From a virus, in IMG/VR virus record IMGVR_UViG_3300023273_000812, positions 37,750-101,749 of that record: 64,000 nt of DNA; one strand, given 5' to 3'. Positions 8,371 through 15,307 of this stretch are shown in pieces (within the stretch, counting starts at the first letter, position 1; the number at the start of each line of letters is the position of its first letter). The notes beneath the pieces were generated by a model. It saw nothing but the letters and a program-made list of their open reading frames with translations, was not told the origin of the DNA and made no database searches. Made by a program: the position numbers and the translations under genes.

Positions 8371-8893
8371 AACTTGGGTAATCCTTCAGTTAACTCCTTA
8401 TGGGGAAGCCTTAGCTGAAAAGGGTGAACTGTATTCCAAACTTCGTAGGAGTATTCCTAGGGAAAAGGAAATCTTTATACCATACCATCGAATAAACTTC
8501 CAAGGAAAAATTACAAAGTTAAATGTGTTAGAGGGTTATTGTTTTGTAGAATCGGGTCTACCAGAAAATGATTACTTTAACTTTGGCTTAGAAAATTACA
8601 TTGAAGATGTTTTACATAGTAAAAGTAGTAAGAGAGGTCCTATTACTTTACAGACTGTAAGGGATGTAGATGTGCAAAAATTAAAAGACAGTCTACAAGA
8701 AATGCTAAGCCAAGACTTACAAGAAGATATGAGTGTAACTATTACAAGTGGTATCTACAAAGGTTTAGAGGGTAAGGTTGTAGGCTTTACAGAAGATAGG
8801 GGTGAGGCTTTTATTTATATAAGTTTAAGATCTTTAAAAGCCATCCGAACTGTTCCTACAATACTTTTAACTACGGAGGTAGAGGATGTCTAA
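8354..8893 (+). CDS. NusG/Spt5-like transcription factor with KOW motif
   Basis: This 179-residue protein has a NusG-like layout. The N-terminal domain begins TWVILQLTPYGEALAEKGELY and contains IFIPYHRI and GYCFVES, matching the alternating strands of the NGN domain. The C-terminal KOW motif lies around 126-145 (MSVTITSGIYKGLEGKVVGF). NusG proteins bind the RNA polymerase clamp and promote elongation or antitermination. Overlap with dnaX upstream and with a sigma-like gene downstream suggests a unit that redirects host polymerase. Which effect it has on termination is not deducible. Confidence 0.8.
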   Translation: MERDGKTWVILQLTPYGEALAEKGELYSKLRRSIPREKEIFIPYHRINFQGKITKLNVLEGYCFVESGLPENDYFNFGLENYIEDVLHSKSSKRGPITLQTVRDVDVQKLKDSLQEMLSQDLQEDMSVTITSGIYKGLEGKVVGFTEDRGEAFIYISLRSLKAIRTVPTILLTTEVEDV

Positions 8894-9491
8894 GTATTGG
8901 AGTAACTTTGTATATTTTGACAGCCATGACTTTGAAGGAATGTTTTCCAACGAAGACGGTATACATAACTTTCCTACATACAGTGAAGTCTTAGACGAAG
9001 ACTCCCAAGAGAAATTAGATAGTATTAGGGAAGTGTTAGAAGAATTACCACCAAGGGAAGCCGATTTTATTGACTTGTACTTTTTTAAAAAAGTAACACA
9101 GTTGGGTATAGCAGACTTGTTTGGTGTTTCTCAACCTACAGTATGTTATAGGTTAGCTAAAGCCGCTAAAAGATTAAGTTACATAATTAACACACCAAAC
9201 TATCCTATTAGTAGTGTGGAAGAAGACTTGAGGGGTGTGTTAACAGACGAGTTGGACATTAATATAATGTTGTTAATGTTACAAAAAACTTGTCAGTCAG
9301 AAGTAGCCCGAGAATTAAATGTTTCACAAGGATTAGTTCGTTATAGGTTTATGCGTAACTTAAAACAAATTAAAAACTTTAAGGATTTAGATAAAACCAT
9401 ACAGTGTTTAGAGCATGTGTCTAATCACTTTAACATTCTAAAAGACACTAACAGATCAAAACTAGAAGAGTCTATTACTTATTCCTTATAA
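8886..9491 (+). CDS. sigma-region-4-like regulator with two HTH segments
   Basis: This 201-residue protein overlaps the NusG-like gene and follows a GGAGG site. Residues about 48-100 (EVLEELPPREADFIDLYFF, then GIADLFGVSQPTVCYRLAKA) match sigma-70 region 4, which reads the -35 box. A second helix-turn-helix occupies about 128-160 (SEVARELNVSQGLVRYRF). Region 2, which opens the -10 box, is not recognisable. It is therefore a sigma-like or transcriptional activator protein and a candidate reader of the AATA-N5-TYTATAC motif, which is inference. A stand-alone duplicated HTH regulator is the alternative. Confidence 0.75.
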   Translation: MSKYWSNFVYFDSHDFEGMFSNEDGIHNFPTYSEVLDEDSQEKLDSIREVLEELPPREADFIDLYFFKKVTQLGIADLFGVSQPTVCYRLAKAAKRLSYIINTPNYPISSVEEDLRGVLTDELDINIMLLMLQKTCQSEVARELNVSQGLVRYRFMRNLKQIKNFKDLDKTIQCLEHVSNHFNILKDTNRSKLEESITYSL

Positions 9492-9492
9492 C

Positions 9493-9508
9493 AATAAATA
9501 CTTTATAC
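9493..9508 (+). promoter_or_regulatory. late-promoter-like motif AATA-N5-TTTATAC
   Basis: Exact match to the recurring element, starting two bases after the sigma-like gene stop and 32 bases ahead of the start at 9540. Confidence 0.6.
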
Positions 9509-9539
9509 ATTACATAGTGTGTCAGTAAAAAGGATTGTT

Positions 9540-9845
9540 ATGGATAAATCTTCTACCAAAAGAGTACTAATGGCCCGTAGTGTGGCTACACAATGGTTAC
9601 AAAAACATAGTTCGGCTGAGTACAGACTGCATGTGTATCCTACATTAGGCACAGCACAAACTTTACCTTCGTGGTTAAAAGCTTTTAGGGATGGTAAGTC
9701 TAAGTTTGGTAGTTTACAATCTTTTGATTTTGCTGTTGAAATTGGTAGTGATTCCTTTTGTATTCGTAGTCGTGACAAGGATAGCCTCATAACTTTAAAT
9801 GCTAAGTTAGAAGAGATGGGTCACGAAACCTCAGGTGTTTGGTAA
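9540..9845 (+). CDS. hypothetical protein with basic N-terminal motif
   Basis: The ATG at 9540 is preferred over a GTG at 9519 because AAAGGA lies seven bases upstream, giving 101 residues. The N-terminus (KRVLMARSVATQWLQKH) is a basic amphipathic helix like those of other presumed virion cargo proteins here. The rest is mixed alpha/beta. It is the first gene after the presumed late promoter at 9493. No family is recognised. Confidence 0.65.
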   Translation: MDKSSTKRVLMARSVATQWLQKHSSAEYRLHVYPTLGTAQTLPSWLKAFRDGKSKFGSLQSFDFAVEIGSDSFCIRSRDKDSLITLNAKLEEMGHETSGVW

Positions 9846-9846
9846 G

Positions 9847-10275
9847 ATGGCTGTTTCATTAGTACAATCCGAGTTTACTTACCAAAGTGGTACAGCACCT
9901 ACTTTGTATATGTTTACTATTGTATCTGATCTTAGTGGTACATTAAGTGTTCGAGATATACAAGACCCTTATGGTTTTATTATCTCTCCTTATACACAGA
10001 TACCTAAATCAGTAACTGACGACATACAAAGTGCTATGTTGCAAGTGGAGGGTCTTTTGAGTAGTACAAGTGCTTTTAATGGTAGTGTTAACTTTGTAGG
10101 AGAGACTACAAAAGTTATCACTTTCCCAAGTGTACAACCTAACCTAAATTACAGGGTTCATTTAACAAGTGATATATTCGCACCTTTCAAAGTTACAAGT
10201 AAAACACTTACAAGTTTCACTATCGAATGTGGTGCGGAAATTACAGCCACTGTTTCGTTCGATGTTTTTATTTAA
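9847..10275 (+). CDS. putative virion fibre or decoration protein
   Basis: The start at 9847 gives 142 residues; ORF extension to 9835 is possible. The C-terminal 55 residues (ITFPSVQPNLNYRVHLTSD, then KTLTSFTIECG) match a phage fibre pattern in which a 'nY.V' strand is followed by 'sKt..sFtI', also seen at the C-terminus of the protein at 23502. This suggests a small beta-sandwich adhesion or trimerisation domain. It is predicted to be beta-rich and virion-associated; the receptor or location is unknown. Confidence 0.6.
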   Translation: MAVSLVQSEFTYQSGTAPTLYMFTIVSDLSGTLSVRDIQDPYGFIISPYTQIPKSVTDDIQSAMLQVEGLLSSTSAFNGSVNFVGETTKVITFPSVQPNLNYRVHLTSDIFAPFKVTSKTLTSFTIECGAEITATVSFDVFI

Positions 10276-10287
10276 CAAGGATAAGTT

Positions 10288-11889
10288 ATGAATAGACAAC
10301 AAAAAGAAAACCTTAAAGGTCTACTAATGAGTGGAGACAAGGGTTCCATTAATCAAGCACTATCTTTGATGGATGCTTTAGATATGGCTACACAAGAAAA
10401 GGATAGTGAACTTATAAGAGAAGTTACTAATTACCTTTATGAGGAGGGTAGTGTAGACAACGATTACTTCGAACGCTCCCAAACTTTAAGAAAAGAAATG
10501 GTTCGTTTTAAAGGTGGTGTGGTTAAGGATTTAGTGGACTTTGTAGACGAAGTTGTACATGGTTGTTGGAAGGGTCCAAAAGGTAACAAACCTACAGGTT
10601 CCGCAATGCATAGTGAAAAGACTGTTTTTAATACAGATGAACTGGATTTTCTTTATTCTGTACAAGGTGATTATAGTGCTGAAAGTCGTAACTTCGGAAC
10701 GGCTTATAATTTTGTGAATTGTTTAAAACAATCCTTAAAACAGTATGGTCTAATACAAAAGGATGATCAAGTATACGCCCGCTATGATAGGGAAGACTTC
10801 ATGTTTGAAGTAAGCTTAGACTTAAAGCAGATTAACTTTAATAAACTAAAATTAGCAAGTACAGGGAGTGATACTATGCGAAAACTAGCTAGAACGGAAC
10901 GTAAAAAAGGTATTGAGGTTTGGGTTTCCCGTAGAACAACAAACTTTCCAAAAAATGTAAACGATAAAAAGTATTGGCAAGGATACTTAGAGATGTTAGC
11001 AGACGTTCATGAATGGGATGAAGACGTTTATGAGCAGATGAAGATAGAAACCGACGAGGACGTGCTTTTAGAGAATATAAAACTAACCGATATAAACGAC
11101 CTTGGAGACAATGCTATATTGACTTTCGATGTGGATGTTTCGTTTAATGATTCTTATTATAAACACGCAAGGAGTAATACTATGCGAAAATTAACTAAGA
11201 GACAAGCAAGTCGTAAACTGGATGAGTTGTACGGTCAACTCACTAACAATAAACAAGCCTATCTAACTAGAAGAGCAAAAACTGAAACCGTAAAGTTCAC
11301 TATGGACTTTAATGAGATGTTTTCGTATGCCCAATTACGAGGTCATGATATAACTGATAGAGGTGTTATTGAGGGATTATTAATCCCTGAGTGGCAGGTA
11401 GAGGAAAAGGCTGAAGACTTTGTTATGGGTAATTATGGAGACGTGGATTGGGAAATCTACACTACCAAAGTTAAAGGAAGACCTAGAATTGACTTACATG
11501 CTGTAAGTCAAGGATATGAAGATTGGGAGATGGATGATAGCCACTATGGTGGTACCGTTTCTGGAACACTGGAGGTAACCCTTCATATTTCTGACGATAA
11601 TTCTTCAAGACGTGCTCGTTTCTCTGAAGGACCCGAAGGTACAAAAGAGTTCGAAAAGTGGAAAGCCGAACAACCCGAAGAGTTCCAAGAAGAATGGGAT
11701 GCTAATACTGAAAAGTACAAAGATAAGTTTAAACAAGCCAAGTTAACTCGTAGACAAGCAAGTCGTGCTTTAGATCGTTTACATGCACAAGTTGTAGGTA
11801 CTAAGCGTACAGCAAGTTCTAGAATGACTAAACGTCAGGCCTCTAGAAAGTTAGACTTGTTACACAAAAAACTTACTACTAGACGATAA
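10288..11889 (+). CDS. fused cargo polyprotein with internal start sites and core-targeting repeats
   Basis: This 533-residue ORF looks like three genes joined in frame. Residues 1-196 start with a helical LLMSGDKGSINQAL motif shared with the LRR protein at 62395. An internal GGGAGTGATACT precedes ATG 10876 (residue 197) and AAGGAGTAATACT precedes ATG 11182 (residue 299); both resemble genuine ribosome binding sites and both are followed by MRKL. Basic repeats occur at 299-313 (MRKLTKRQASRKLDE) and twice at the C-terminus (KLTRRQASRALDRL and MTKRQASRKLDLL). The KLTRRQA motif also opens the scaffold protein at 32896. I infer capsid-core targeting and possibly proteolytic or translational separation of the domains. 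Enzymatic function is unknown. Confidence 0.7.
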   Translation: MNRQQKENLKGLLMSGDKGSINQALSLMDALDMATQEKDSELIREVTNYLYEEGSVDNDYFERSQTLRKEMVRFKGGVVKDLVDFVDEVVHGCWKGPKGNKPTGSAMHSEKTVFNTDELDFLYSVQGDYSAESRNFGTAYNFVNCLKQSLKQYGLIQKDDQVYARYDREDFMFEVSLDLKQINFNKLKLASTGSDTMRKLARTERKKGIEVWVSRRTTNFPKNVNDKKYWQGYLEMLADVHEWDEDVYEQMKIETDEDVLLENIKLTDINDLGDNAILTFDVDVSFNDSYYKHARSNTMRKLTKRQASRKLDELYGQLTNNKQAYLTRRAKTETVKFTMDFNEMFSYAQLRGHDITDRGVIEGLLIPEWQVEEKAEDFVMGNYGDVDWEIYTTKVKGRPRIDLHAVSQGYEDWEMDDSHYGGTVSGTLEVTLHISDDNSSRRARFSEGPEGTKEFEKWKAEQPEEFQEEWDANTEKYKDKFKQAKLTRRQASRALDRLHAQVVGTKRTASSRMTKRQASRKLDLLHKKLTTRR

Positions 11890-11914
11890 GACTTAGTGTT
11901 TTGTGGTTAGACAT

Positions 11915-11946
11915 AAGGGTACACATACAAGTGTACCCTTCTTTGT
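11915..11946 (+). terminator. intrinsic terminator
   Basis: AAGGGTACAC and its complement enclose a six-base loop and are followed by CTTTGTTT. It closes the operon ending at 11889. Confidence 0.75.
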
Positions 11947-11960
11947 TTATAGGAGATAGT

Positions 11961-12236
11961 ATGGACTCTGTAAGATTTATTAGAGTATGGTGTGTTGTAA
12001 GAGATGGTTTTGTTTACACTAAACAAGGAAACCTAGGACAAGGACACACAGCAATACCTTGGCAGGTTTTATTAAAGTTACATTTTAAAGTACCTTACAC
12101 ACAAGAACTTATATTAAGTGATTGGAATAGTATACCAGATACTAATAAGAAGTATGTCTATATAGATAGAAGAGAACACCAAGTTGTACTACAAGACTAC
12201 TTAGGGGCTTTAGATGAATGGGTAGAACTTAAATAG
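11961..12236 (+). CDS. hypothetical protein
   Basis: ATG 11961 follows AGGAGATAGT and gives 91 residues. In-frame codons upstream lie in the terminator and are rejected. The protein is rich in tryptophan and valine and mixed alpha/beta, ending DYLGALDEWVELK. It stands alone between a terminator and a late-promoter-like motif. No family is recognised. Confidence 0.65.
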   Translation: MDSVRFIRVWCVVRDGFVYTKQGNLGQGHTAIPWQVLLKLHFKVPYTQELILSDWNSIPDTNKKYVYIDRREHQVVLQDYLGALDEWVELK

Positions 12237-12247
12237 TTAGTTTATAC
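12232..12247 (+). promoter_or_regulatory. late-promoter-like motif AATA-N5-TTTATAC
   Basis: Exact match overlapping the stop codon of the preceding gene, 28 bases ahead of the start at 12275. Confidence 0.6.
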
Positions 12248-12274
12248 GCTAATACTATTAAAGTAAGGTTCAGT

Positions 12275-12997
12275 ATGAAAAAACAATCAAAAGCAAATCT
12301 AACACCTAAAAGACAAATAATGGCATCTAACCAAAAGGAAAATAAAATGTCAAGAAAAATAACAGCCAAAGAACTTTTAAGAGAAGTCAGAACTTTGAAG
12401 AAACAAGCAGGTGAGAATCCTTGCGCCCCAAGACTAATTGAATACTCCGAAGATAGTGAGTTAAAGTCTCTGATTGAGCGAAGCATAGGACCAGATGGTT
12501 TGATGTATGGTTGGGGACACTTTACCTTGAAAAATATAGAGGTAGTGGATGGGATCGCGTACTTTGATGGGAACATTTCGGGTGAAGTCCCTGTTATGAA
12601 AGTGACCCCTTGGTTTGAAACTGCTAACCACCCACAAGTACAAAAAGCATTCAAAGAACTTGAGAAAGAACTGAAGTCTTTTGTAGCGAAAAACGGTCTT
12701 TCCGATTTGAGGGTAGTCGCTAGTAACGACGATTATAACAGAAATGTAGACTGGATTACATCGGTTTCTATCGTAGATAGCATAACGAATCGAAAGGTGT
12801 CCTTTCTTATAGGAGGGTGGGACACTGATTCAGCCGTTGTAGAGTCATGGTTGGGAGACCATTGGTCAAAGAAGTTCTCCGGAAATATAGATGCAGATGT
12901 TGCTATGGCAGTTTCAAATATGAGGAAGTTCATCAATAAAGACCTACTCCAGCAAGTATTAGAATCCAGAGCAAAGTTCGAAGCCAGAAAAAGATAA
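12275..12997 (+). CDS. leader-tagged cargo protein; scar of a deleted C39 domain at its N-terminus
   Basis: The 240-residue ORF starts MKKQSKANLTPKRQ, nearly identical to the start of the C39 peptidase at 13002, and then passes directly into IMASNQKENKMSRKITAKEL, the leader that follows the peptidase there. It therefore looks like the neighbour with its peptidase domain removed. ATG 12347 (MSRKITAKELLREVR), behind AAAAGGA, is an alternative start. The cargo part resembles the protein at 60068 (IEY...EL...PWF versus IEY...EV...PWW) and is probably its paralogue. Codon choice is richer in G and C than in neighbours, consistent with recent acquisition. Function is unknown. Confidence 0.7.
   Translation: MKKQSKANLTPKRQIMASNQKENKMSRKITAKELLREVRTLKKQAGENPCAPRLIEYSEDSELKSLIERSIGPDGLMYGWGHFTLKNIEVVDGIAYFDGNISGEVPVMKVTPWFETANHPQVQKAFKELEKELKSFVAKNGLSDLRVVASNDDYNRNVDWITSVSIVDSITNRKVSFLIGGWDTDSAVVESWLGDHWSKKFSGNIDADVAMAVSNMRKFINKDLLQQVLESRAKFEARKR
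12290..12316 (+). repeat. leader repeat A, copy 1
   Basis: 27 bases identical to 13017-13043; they encode the SKANLTPKRQ part of the N-terminal leader. Confidence 0.9.
12317..12384 (+). repeat. leader repeat B, copy 1 (68 bp)
   Basis: 68 bases identical to 13825-13892. They contain an ATG, an AAAAGGA ribosome binding site, a second ATG and the codons for MSRKITAKELLRE. A diverged copy lies at 13506-13547. Confidence 0.95.
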
Positions 12998-13001
12998 TCT
13001 T

Positions 13002-13838
13002 ATGCGAAAACAATCTAAAGCAAATCTAACACCTAAAAGACAACGAACTCAATACTCATGTATGGCTACCTCAATGAGTATGTGTTTACAGGCCTTAGAC
13101 TATCCACACGCTAATGAGGATGAAGTCAATAAGGTAATGGGTGCTTTACCGATGAGAGGGGCCGCTTGGGAACAAGCTTTGGCATGTGCTCAGCATTATG
13201 GGTGTAGAGCCACATTAACAATGCCTTCTACAGTTAAGCAATTAAAAGAATGGACTGACCGAGGTGTTCCTGTAATGATTGCTTGGAACCCAGAGGGTCG
13301 TGATTGGTCTCATGCTTCTGTAGTCTTCGATGTAGATGAAGACTTAAATGTATATGTTGCTGACCCTAACATTCCAGACCCAGATGAAACTGTAAGGGTT
13401 GTACCTAAAACAGAGTTCTATTCAAAGTGGTACGAGAAGTGGCCGAATTATCTAGTTCGTCGCCCTGCCTGCGCTATCGAGAGAGAAATAACTCCGGATG
13501 GGAGACAAATAATGGCATCTAAAAAGGAGAATAAAATGTCAAGAAATCCAGAAATAAGAAAAATTGCTCGAGAAATCGAATCTATTAAAGGTCAATTACA
13601 AGGCAAAACAGCAGGGACTTGGGATCTTGGAACAGAACTTTCTGCGTTGAAGAAAAACTCTGGAATCCATTTCAAGTTATCAGACAAGTTAATTGGGGAA
13701 GCCGTGGGAGAAGTGCAATTATACGAAGATTTGCGTAAAGGCTACAGCCTTTTAGATCAAGTAAAAGCGATGTTGCAACAAACAATAGAAGAAATCGAAT
13801 CCATGCAGAGAAAAATTAAGTCTGATAATGGCATCTAA
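13002..13838 (+). CDS. C39-like cysteine peptidase fused to a leader-bearing helical protein
   Basis: The 278-residue ORF has three parts. Residues 1-14 are the leader MRKQSKANLTPKRQ. Residues 15-165 are a papain-like C39 domain: the nucleophile is C20 in TQYSCMATSMSM, with Q17 as oxyanion helper, H104 in WSHASVVFDVD, and D121 in VADPNI completing the triad. Residues 171-278 begin with a diverged copy of leader B (MASKKENKMSRN) and continue as a helical protein. ATG 13536, behind AAAAAGGAG, could start this last part separately. C39 peptidases commonly cleave leader peptides, so the neighbouring leaders are candidate substrates; this is inference. Confidence 0.8.
   Translation: MRKQSKANLTPKRQRTQYSCMATSMSMCLQALDYPHANEDEVNKVMGALPMRGAAWEQALACAQHYGCRATLTMPSTVKQLKEWTDRGVPVMIAWNPEGRDWSHASVVFDVDEDLNVYVADPNIPDPDETVRVVPKTEFYSKWYEKWPNYLVRRPACAIEREITPDGRQIMASKKENKMSRNPEIRKIAREIESIKGQLQGKTAGTWDLGTELSALKKNSGIHFKLSDKLIGEAVGEVQLYEDLRKGYSLLDQVKAMLQQTIEEIESMQRKIKSDNGI
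13017..13043 (+). repeat. leader repeat A, copy 2
   Basis: 27 bases identical to 12290-12316. Confidence 0.9.
13506..13547 (+). repeat. leader repeat B, diverged copy
   Basis: ACAAATAATGGCATCTAA, a shifted ribosome binding site and ATGTCAAGAAA match repeat B with substitutions. It is fused in frame behind the C39 domain. Confidence 0.8.
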
Positions 13839-13892
13839 CCAAAAGGAAAATAAAATGTCAAGAAAAATAACAGCCAAAGAACTTTTAAGAGA
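13825..13892 (+). repeat. leader repeat B, copy 2 (68 bp)
   Basis: 68 bases identical to 12317-12384. It overlaps the end of the upstream ORF, so the repeat spans a gene boundary. Confidence 0.95.
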
Positions 13893-14568
13893 GGTTCGTG
13901 CGATTAAAAAATTAGCCGCGGGTACAAGTATTCCATCGGTTTTTCCATCTATTACAAGACAATTAAACATTCCAGAAGGTGTACAGTTCCTTCCTGATGG
14001 TAGTGGTGAGTTTGAAATTATTACAGAAAACGGCGAACATATTTACGCTGTTTTAGGAGATAGTGGTTACGAAATTAGTGGAAAAGGTGCTAAGAAACCT
14101 TTTATTAAAGCAGACATTACTTTCGATGAAGAGGGTGAAGGTGTTACAAACGATCCTAAATCCATTGTGAGTGCTATTCAAACTATGTTAAACTGGTACG
14201 ACAATGCTTTGTTAACCTCTATTAAAGACGACGAACTGGAAATGAGAAAACTTTTCTCTATGGCTTTTAAAGGTAGTAGAACCTTTGATTATGATAGTTG
14301 GTATAAAAAAGGTAAGATTTATATTATTACAGGTAAGTCTTACGGTATGCCACAGCAAGTTGTTGGTGGCGGCGGTATAGAGTTTCAGATCTATAGAGAG
14401 GGGGATAATAAGGCCAGTGTAAACGCTTTATACCCAGATAAAAGACGACATATGGGAACTTATATTGTTAACAATGTCCAATGGACTGCTAATGGTGTTC
14501 CATTAATTGACCCACGAGAATTTAAAAAGATTTTCTCTAAGGTTAGCGCTAAAACTAAAAAATGGTAA
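13855..14568 (+). CDS. leader-tagged cargo protein
   Basis: ATG 13855, behind AAAAGGA, gives 237 residues starting MSRKITAKELLREVRAIKKL. ATG 13828 is in frame and adds nine residues. The leader is DNA-identical to that at 12347 up to LLRE and then diverges. The cargo is mixed alpha/beta, with a glycine-rich VVGGGGIEF segment near 185. No family is recognised. The combination of an identical leader with unrelated cargo is the pattern of a modular targeting signal. Confidence 0.75.
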   Translation: MSRKITAKELLREVRAIKKLAAGTSIPSVFPSITRQLNIPEGVQFLPDGSGEFEIITENGEHIYAVLGDSGYEISGKGAKKPFIKADITFDEEGEGVTNDPKSIVSAIQTMLNWYDNALLTSIKDDELEMRKLFSMAFKGSRTFDYDSWYKKGKIYIITGKSYGMPQQVVGGGGIEFQIYREGDNKASVNALYPDKRRHMGTYIVNNVQWTANGVPLIDPREFKKIFSKVSAKTKKW

Positions 14569-14596
14569 TAACCTTACCCTCTTATAGGAATAAGTA

Positions 14597-15301
14597 ATGC
14601 CAGCACAAGGAATATGTCTAAGAGTAACACATACAGGGGCTGTAAAAGGACCTCTGTTAGTTACTGATATACACGATGGTATAGATGCCAATGGTCGTGT
14701 TCAGGCTAATAAACCTGGTGCTGTGTATATTCCTTTTAATGGTGTTGTGGACTTAATCTATACTTCACAAGTAGCACACTCTTTTGAAGTAGGAGCTATT
14801 CGTGCTTGGATTAATACTGGATACTTAACGGCTGTGTTTGTATTTGGTACTAGTTTCCACAACACTATTACTCAAACCTCTTCTATTATTGTACAAGATG
14901 AAGGGGTACCTGTAGAAACTGAAACCACCACACTTAACTTTATTGGTGGTAATGTTACAGCCACACCAGTAGGTGGTGGTGTTGTAGATGTAGTCGTTGT
15001 AGGTGGTGGCGCCAGTACTTATTGGAATGTGCTTACTACACTTGTAGATAGGGTGGCTACCAACTCAGAGTTCATTCTTATTGATAGTGACCCAGTTACA
15101 ATAACTTTACCTGTTCCTAATGTAAGTGATCACATTGCAGTAAAAGTGATAACACCCACCATTACAAATATACAAGTTAAGACTCATGGGGCGGGTGTTT
15201 TAATAGATGGTACTGATTACTCCGTTACAGGTCTTCCTTTAACCACACAATGGGAACAAGTTAACTTTATTAGTAATGGTACAAATTGGTTTATATGGTA
15301 G
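14597..15301 (+). CDS. virion structural protein
   Basis: This 234-residue protein is beta-rich, with glycine- and valine-rich strands in the middle (GGGVVDVVVVGGG). Its N-terminus (ICLRVTHTGAVKGPLLVTDIH) resembles the start of the heavily codon-optimised protein at 58241 (ICRVRSDIPAGTMQVTDLH). The C-terminal domain, ending QWEQVNFISNGTNWFIW, is a frequent ending of phage fibre proteins. It is likely a head or tail decoration or fibre protein; the exact location is unknown. Confidence 0.65.
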   Translation: MPAQGICLRVTHTGAVKGPLLVTDIHDGIDANGRVQANKPGAVYIPFNGVVDLIYTSQVAHSFEVGAIRAWINTGYLTAVFVFGTSFHNTITQTSSIIVQDEGVPVETETTTLNFIGGNVTATPVGGGVVDVVVVGGGASTYWNVLTTLVDRVATNSEFILIDSDPVTITLPVPNVSDHIAVKVITPTITNIQVKTHGAGVLIDGTDYSVTGLPLTTQWEQVNFISNGTNWFIW

Positions 15302-15307
15302 GTTTAT

